A stretch of 8,379 nucleotides of DNA, taken from contig CAIYCP010000740.1 of the NCBI GenBank assembly GCA_903924715.1, positions 1-8,379 on the forward strand, in the 5' to 3' direction. The translations under genes were made by a program, and so were the position numbers. The notes beneath the pieces were generated by a model that was given only the letters and a program-made list of their open reading frames with translations, did not search any database and was not told where the DNA came from. This DNA is from an uncultured beta proteobacterium (GTDB taxonomy: Bacteria; Pseudomonadota; Gammaproteobacteria; Burkholderiales; Burkholderiaceae_B). Positions 5,187 to 8,379 of the stretch are shown one piece after another (within the stretch, counting starts at the first letter, position 1; every line of letters begins with the position of its first letter).

Positions 5187-6524
5187 ATGCTTCTTTTTCG
5201 TCTGCTCTGTATATTGGGCTTGGTTGCCTTGGTCGGTTGCTCCGGCTTTGATCAAAAAGGCCGCTATGTTGCCGAGGACACCTCGCGCACCATCGATTTG
5301 ACGATCCCGCCGCTCGATGTGTGGGAGCGCATCCGTCGCGGCTTTGCGATTCCCAACTTAAACACGCCGCTCTCGGCCAAATGGACCGCCTATTACGCCT
5401 CGCACCCAGAGGCGATGCATCGTATGGCCGAGCGTGCGGGCAAATACCTTTATTACATCGTTGACGAGATCAACCGGCGAGGCCTACCCACTGAGCTCGC
5501 GCTTTTACCTTTTGTTGAAAGCGCCTATAACCCAAGCGCCTATTCAAGCGCTCGCGCGTCTGGCTTATGGCAATTTATCCCAAGCACCGGCACTCAGTTC
5601 AAGCTCAAACAAGACTGGTGGCACGATCAGCGGCGCGATCCGATTGCCTCGACCAATGCAGCGCTCGATTATCTTGAGTACCTCTTTGAGTTTCAGGGTG
5701 ACTGGTATCTGGCACTTGCCTCGTATAACTGGGGTGAAGGCTCGGTCAAACAGGCGGTCACGCGCAACATGGCAAGGGGCCAATCGACAGACTATCTTTC
5801 GCTGAACATGCCTAATGAAACGCTGAATTATGTTCCTAAGCTTCAGGCCATCAAAAACATTGTGGCCGATCCCGAACGCTATGCAGTCGTATTACCTCAA
5901 GTCGATAACAGCCCCTATTTTGTAACGGTACAAAAAAAGGTCAATATCGACTTCACCGTCGCTGCGCAATTGGCCGAGATGCCAATTGATGATTTTCGGG
6001 CCTTGAACCCCTCATTTAATCAGTCCGTCATCTCAGCACAAGAAGAACACGTCGTGATTTTGCCGCGCAATAAGGTCGACATCTTTAATGCCAACCTCTT
6101 GCAATATCAGGGCGAGCTCTCTTCCTGGAAAACGTATGAAGCTAAGCAGGGTGAGACCTTCAGTTCAATTGCGGCAAAGTTTGGGGTCTCCGAGGCACGC
6201 CTGCGACAAGCGAATCGCATCGAACCCAACGCCCGTGTGACAGCCGAACAAATCATCGTGATTCCCGGGCCTGCGGGCCAAGGCATTCAATTAGCGCCGG
6301 CGACAGCCAATGCACCCGTACCGCAAGTCGCAGGTCGTCAAGTCAACCAAGCGACAAGTCAGCAGGTTCGTGATCACGTGGTGCGTAAAGGCGACTCGCT
6401 TGACTCTATCGCGCGTCAATACAACACTACCGTAGTCGCCTTACGTGCGCTAAACAATCTAAAGACCGATGCGCTTAAAGTCGGCGCTAAACTGCGGATT
6501 CCGGGAACTGGCAATCGCAGCTAA
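5187..6524 (+). CDS. mltD: Membrane-bound lytic murein transglycosylase D with two LysM repeats
   Basis: The 445-aa lipoprotein begins with a short hydrophobic signal and lipobox LVGC (cleavage before C18); Ser at +2 suggests outer-membrane sorting. The SLT domain follows at about 65-220, with catalytic E111 in LPFVESAYNP, then GLWQFIPSTG (126-135) and ALASYNWGEG (176-185). Two LysM peptidoglycan-binding repeats lie at about 316-361 (YEAKQGETFSSIA) and 396-440 (HVVRKGDSLDSIA), joined by an Ala/Pro/Gln-rich linker. The enzyme cleaves MurNAc-GlcNAc bonds to 1,6-anhydro products during wall turnover. The ATG at 5187 is 5 bp after the gloB stop. In-frame GTG (5160) and TTG (5178) codons overlap gloB and would lengthen the signal peptide, so the start is not fully certain. 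It is probably translationally coupled to gloB, as in the mltD-gloB pair of E. coli. Confidence 0.94.
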   Translation: MLLFRLLCILGLVALVGCSGFDQKGRYVAEDTSRTIDLTIPPLDVWERIRRGFAIPNLNTPLSAKWTAYYASHPEAMHRMAERAGKYLYYIVDEINRRGLPTELALLPFVESAYNPSAYSSARASGLWQFIPSTGTQFKLKQDWWHDQRRDPIASTNAALDYLEYLFEFQGDWYLALASYNWGEGSVKQAVTRNMARGQSTDYLSLNMPNETLNYVPKLQAIKNIVADPERYAVVLPQVDNSPYFVTVQKKVNIDFTVAAQLAEMPIDDFRALNPSFNQSVISAQEEHVVILPRNKVDIFNANLLQYQGELSSWKTYEAKQGETFSSIAAKFGVSEARLRQANRIEPNARVTAEQIIVIPGPAGQGIQLAPATANAPVPQVAGRQVNQATSQQVRDHVVRKGDSLDSIARQYNTTVVALRALNNLKTDALKVGAKLRIPGTGNRS

Positions 6525-6572
6525 TATGCAGTTTGTAGTCCCTGATCCAATACGCTGACCTTTTACATTTCT

Positions 6573-6576
6573 AGGA
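6573..6576 (+). promoter_or_regulatory. Ribosome binding site of fabI
   Basis: AGGA lies 6 nt before the ATG at 6583 and fixes the fabI start. The 58-bp gap after mltD shows no convincing -35/-10 pair, so I could not place a fabI promoter here; it may be read from the gloB-mltD transcript or from a promoter inside mltD. Confidence 0.65.
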
Positions 6577-6582
6577 TTTTTT

Positions 6583-7368
6583 ATGGGCTTTCTCTCCGGC
6601 AAACGCATTTTGATTACAGGCGTCATTTCTAACCGGTCGATTGCCTACGGCATCGCCAAGGCCTGTCATACTCAGGGCGCTGAACTCGCCTTTACTTACG
6701 TTGGCGAGCGCTTTGAAGAGCGTGTCAAAGAGTTTGCAGCCGATTTTGGTAGCAAAATCGTGTTGCCCTGTGATGTGGCCGAAGACAGCCAAATTGAGTC
6801 CACCTTTACTGAGCTTGCAAAATGCTGGGATGGTCTAGACGGCTTGGTGCACTCAATCGGTTTCGCCCCACGCGAAGCAATTGCAGGTGAATTTTTAGAA
6901 GGGCTCTCGCGCGAAGCCTTTCGCATTGCCCACGACATCTCTTCATACAGCTTTCCGGCACTTGCCAAAGCAGCAAGGCCCATGATGCAAGGGCGCAATG
7001 GCGCACTCATCACACTGACCTATCTCGGCGCCGAACGCGTGCTAGCCAACTACAACACGATGGGCCTGGCTAAGGCCTCTCTAGAGGCCTCAGTGCGCTA
7101 CCTGGCCGCCAATCTTGGTCCTGAAGGTATTCGTGCAAACGGCATTTCAGCAGGTCCCATCAAAACTCTTGCGGCAAGCGGCATTAAAGACTTTTCGAGC
7201 ATTCTGAAATTTGTCGAAGCCAGCGCGCCTTTACGTCGCAACGTTACGATCGAACAGGTCGGCAACGTTGCTGCCTTTTTATTGTCAGACTTAGCCTCTG
7301 GCGTCACAGGCGAAATCCTGCACGTAGATTCTGGCTTTTCAAATGTGGTGGCGGGTCTGGTCGACTAA
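6583..7368 (+). CDS. fabI: Enoyl-[acyl-carrier-protein] reductase (NADH), FabI
   Basis: The 261-aa product is a short-chain dehydrogenase-fold reductase that catalyses the last step of each fatty acid elongation cycle (trans-2-enoyl-ACP to acyl-ACP). The nucleotide-binding motif G13-x5-S19-I-A, D64 in PCDVAED and SIGFAP (91-96) are present. The FabI-type active site is Y147 (LTYLGAER), Y157 and K164 (NYNTMGLAKAS), one residue after the E. coli numbering. It also has ISAGPIKTLAASGIKDF, the substrate-binding region. Glycine at position 93 is the wild-type residue, so no classic triclosan-resistance change is seen there. The start MGFLSGKRILITG matches the family exactly and has AGGA at 6 nt. 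It follows mltD after 58 bp and converges on livF across a strong terminator. Confidence 0.97.
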   Translation: MGFLSGKRILITGVISNRSIAYGIAKACHTQGAELAFTYVGERFEERVKEFAADFGSKIVLPCDVAEDSQIESTFTELAKCWDGLDGLVHSIGFAPREAIAGEFLEGLSREAFRIAHDISSYSFPALAKAARPMMQGRNGALITLTYLGAERVLANYNTMGLAKASLEASVRYLAANLGPEGIRANGISAGPIKTLAASGIKDFSSILKFVEASAPLRRNVTIEQVGNVAAFLLSDLASGVTGEILHVDSGFSNVVAGLVD

Positions 7369-7390
7369 CACGTCGAGGGTGCGCGCAAGT

Positions 7391-7418
7391 AAAAAAAGCC
7401 GAGCAATCGGCTTTTTTT
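7391..7418. terminator. Strong bidirectional intrinsic terminator between fabI and livF
   Basis: AAAAAAAGCCGA (7391-7402) and TCGGCTTTTTTT (7407-7418) are exact complements around the loop GCAA, a GNRA-type tetraloop on the plus strand. The GCCGA/TCGGC core is followed by seven Ts on the plus strand and, by symmetry, seven Ts on the minus strand. It therefore serves fabI (stop 7368) and livF (stop 7420-7422), abutting the livF stop. Confidence 0.93.
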
Positions 7419-7419
7419 A

Positions 7420-8133
7420 TTACACGCCCAGATATGCCTTGCGCACAAACGGATCAGCCAAGAGTTCAGCACCTTTCCCTGTTCGTACGATTTCGCCATG
7501 CTCAAGCGCATACGCCTGATGCGCCAGCTTAAGCGCCAAGCGCGCGTTCTGTTCAACTAACACTATCGAAACCCCCGCATCGCGATTGAGCCGTTCAATG
7601 GCGGAGGCAATTTCAGCAACAATCTTGGGTGCGATCCCTAACGAAGGTTCGTCCAGCATCAACAACTTGGGGCGCGCCATCAAGGCGCGACTGATCGCCA
7701 CCATTTGTTGTTCACCGCCCGATAGCGAGCCTGCAAGCTGAGCACGTCGTTCGTATACACGTGGAAACAACGCATAAATTTCTTTCAGCGATTGATCGAT
7801 ACTGCTGCGCACTTTGACAGAGTGCGCACCAACTAAGAGGTTATCTAACACGGTCATACGACCAAACAGACGTCTGCCTTCAGGCGACATCGCCAAACCA
7901 AGGCTCACGCGCGATGCGGCCGACTCAGTGTGCAGATCAACACCCTGCATGCGAATGGATCCAGCCGAGACCTCGACCAGCCCCATGAGCGCCTTAAGCG
8001 TTGTGCTTTTACCCGCGCCGTTCGAACCAATCAAGGCAACAATTTGCCCTTCTTCTACCTCGAAACTGATACCACGTACGGCTTCAAGGGGGCCATAGCG
8101 CACCGACAGATTTTCAACCTTAAGCATGGGCAT
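7420..8133 (-). CDS. livF: Branched-chain amino acid ABC transporter ATP-binding protein LivF
   Basis: The 237-aa product is one of the two ATPases that power a LivHM-type permease for leucine, isoleucine, valine or related substrates (amides and aromatic acids are also possible in this family). It carries Walker A GSNGAGKST (36-44), the LivF-type SPEGRRLF segment in the Q-loop region (83-90), signature LSGGEQQ (137-143) and Walker B LLMLDEP (157-163). It also has the LivF-typical VEQN, where most ABC proteins have a switch histidine. GGAG ends 9 nt before the ATG at 8133, which I chose; an ATG at 8127 is also in frame. Either start overlaps the end of livG (14 or 8 bp), showing translational coupling. 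The exact substrate cannot be told from the ATPase. Confidence 0.94.
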   Translation of the reverse strand: MPMLKVENLSVRYGPLEAVRGISFEVEEGQIVALIGSNGAGKSTTLKALMGLVEVSAGSIRMQGVDLHTESAASRVSLGLAMSPEGRRLFGRMTVLDNLLVGAHSVKVRSSIDQSLKEIYALFPRVYERRAQLAGSLSGGEQQMVAISRALMARPKLLMLDEPSLGIAPKIVAEIASAIERLNRDAGVSIVLVEQNARLALKLAHQAYALEHGEIVRTGKGAELLADPFVRKAYLGV

Positions 8134-8379
8134 AATCAGGTGCTCCAAGATAGGCCTCGATCACCGCTGGATTTTCTCCAATTTCAGCCGGCGTGCCTTC
8201 AGCAATTTTTTCGCCTTGCACCAACACCACAATACGCTCGCAGAGCTCCATGACTAAAGCCATATGGTGTTCAACCAACAAGAGCGTTAAGCCCTGCTGT
8301 TGAAGCTGTCTCAATAACTTAGCAAGTTCATTACACTCTTCGTGGTTCAAGCCTGCTGCGGGTTCATCCAATAATAAAA
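8120..8379 (-). CDS. livG: Branched-chain amino acid ABC transporter ATP-binding protein LivG (C-terminal part)
   Basis: Only the last 86 codons lie in the window; the 5' part runs off the right end. The visible part starts in Walker B (LLLDEPAAGLNHEE), followed by the D-loop region and the switch histidine in LLLVEHHM. It ends with the LivG-type tail: VLVQGEKIAEGTP, then NPAVIEAYLGAP, close to the canonical NPEVIEAYLG. It is the partner ATPase of LivF in a high-affinity branched-chain (or related) amino acid importer at the inner membrane. Its stop overlaps the livF start, and livHM-type permease genes probably lie upstream, beyond the window. An internal TTG at 8371 is not the start, because the ATP-binding half must precede it. 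Confidence 0.93.
   Translation of the reverse strand, partial: LLLDEPAAGLNHEECNELAKLLRQLQQQGLTLLLVEHHMALVMELCERIVVLVQGEKIAEGTPAEIGENPAVIEAYLGAPDYAHA
8143..8146 (-). promoter_or_regulatory. Ribosome binding site deciding the livF start, inside livG
   Basis: On the minus strand, GGAG lies 9 nt before the ATG at 8133 but 15 nt before the alternative ATG at 8127, favouring the former. It is embedded in the last codons of livG. An in-frame TTG at 8148 coincides with this site and is unlikely to be the start. Confidence 0.6.

Noticed and set aside
6525..6582. A sigma-70 promoter for fabI in the gap after mltD
   Set aside because: TTGTAG at 6533 and TACATT at 6564 look suggestive but are 25 bp apart, and no better-spaced pair was found.
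1..8379. A novel defence, mobile or biosynthetic system in the window
   Set aside because: Every gene is assigned to a known family, intergenic gaps are all under 90 bp, and there are no direct-repeat arrays, integrase or transposase genes, or tRNA-linked attachment sites visible.

Overview
The window is ordinary chromosomal DNA from a proteobacterium, most likely a betaproteobacterium of the order Burkholderiales. The family level (possibly Alcaligenaceae or a relative) is a guess from protein similarity recalled from memory. The evidence is the set of housekeeping genes (dnaQ, rnhA, a YafS-like methyltransferase, gloB, mltD, fabI, livF/livG), their protein style, and moderately GC-rich codon use with no segment of obviously foreign composition. 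I see no mobile element, CRISPR array, tRNA, rRNA or phage gene. Coding density is very high and no gene-free stretch exceeds about 90 bases.

Layout from left to right. (1) Positions 1-931, plus strand, hold the 3' part of an enolase-superfamily (mandelate racemase-like) gene. It converges on (2) 949-2211, minus strand, a Tat-exported amidohydrolase of the COG3964 type; a hairpin sits between the two stops. (3) 2299-4348, minus strand, is a compact block: a YafS-like methyltransferase, then rnhA (RNase HI), then dnaQ (Pol III epsilon proofreading subunit). (4) Starting 14 bp away and head-to-head with the methyltransferase, 4363-6524 on the plus strand carries gloB (glyoxalase II) and mltD (lytic transglycosylase lipoprotein with LysM repeats), followed by fabI (enoyl-ACP reductase, 6583-7368). 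(5) A strong bidirectional terminator at 7391-7418 separates fabI from the convergent branched-chain amino acid ABC transporter ATPase genes livF and livG (partial), on the minus strand at 7420-8379.

The core mltD-gloB / methyltransferase-rnhA-dnaQ neighbourhood matches, from memory, a cluster also found in E. coli (mltD, gloB, yafS, rnhA, dnaQ), although rnhA and dnaQ are divergent there and co-directional here. The genes serve unrelated tasks: genome fidelity and RNA/DNA hybrid removal, methylglyoxal detoxification, murein turnover, fatty acid synthesis and amino acid uptake. The least characterised part is the left end. There an acid-sugar/alpha-hydroxy-acid type enolase-superfamily enzyme with a K-x-H in place of the usual K-x-K lies beside a secreted amidohydrolase whose relatives cleave acylated alpha-hydroxy acids.

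I did not find a clearly new biological system. The findings below are second-look items of modest interest.
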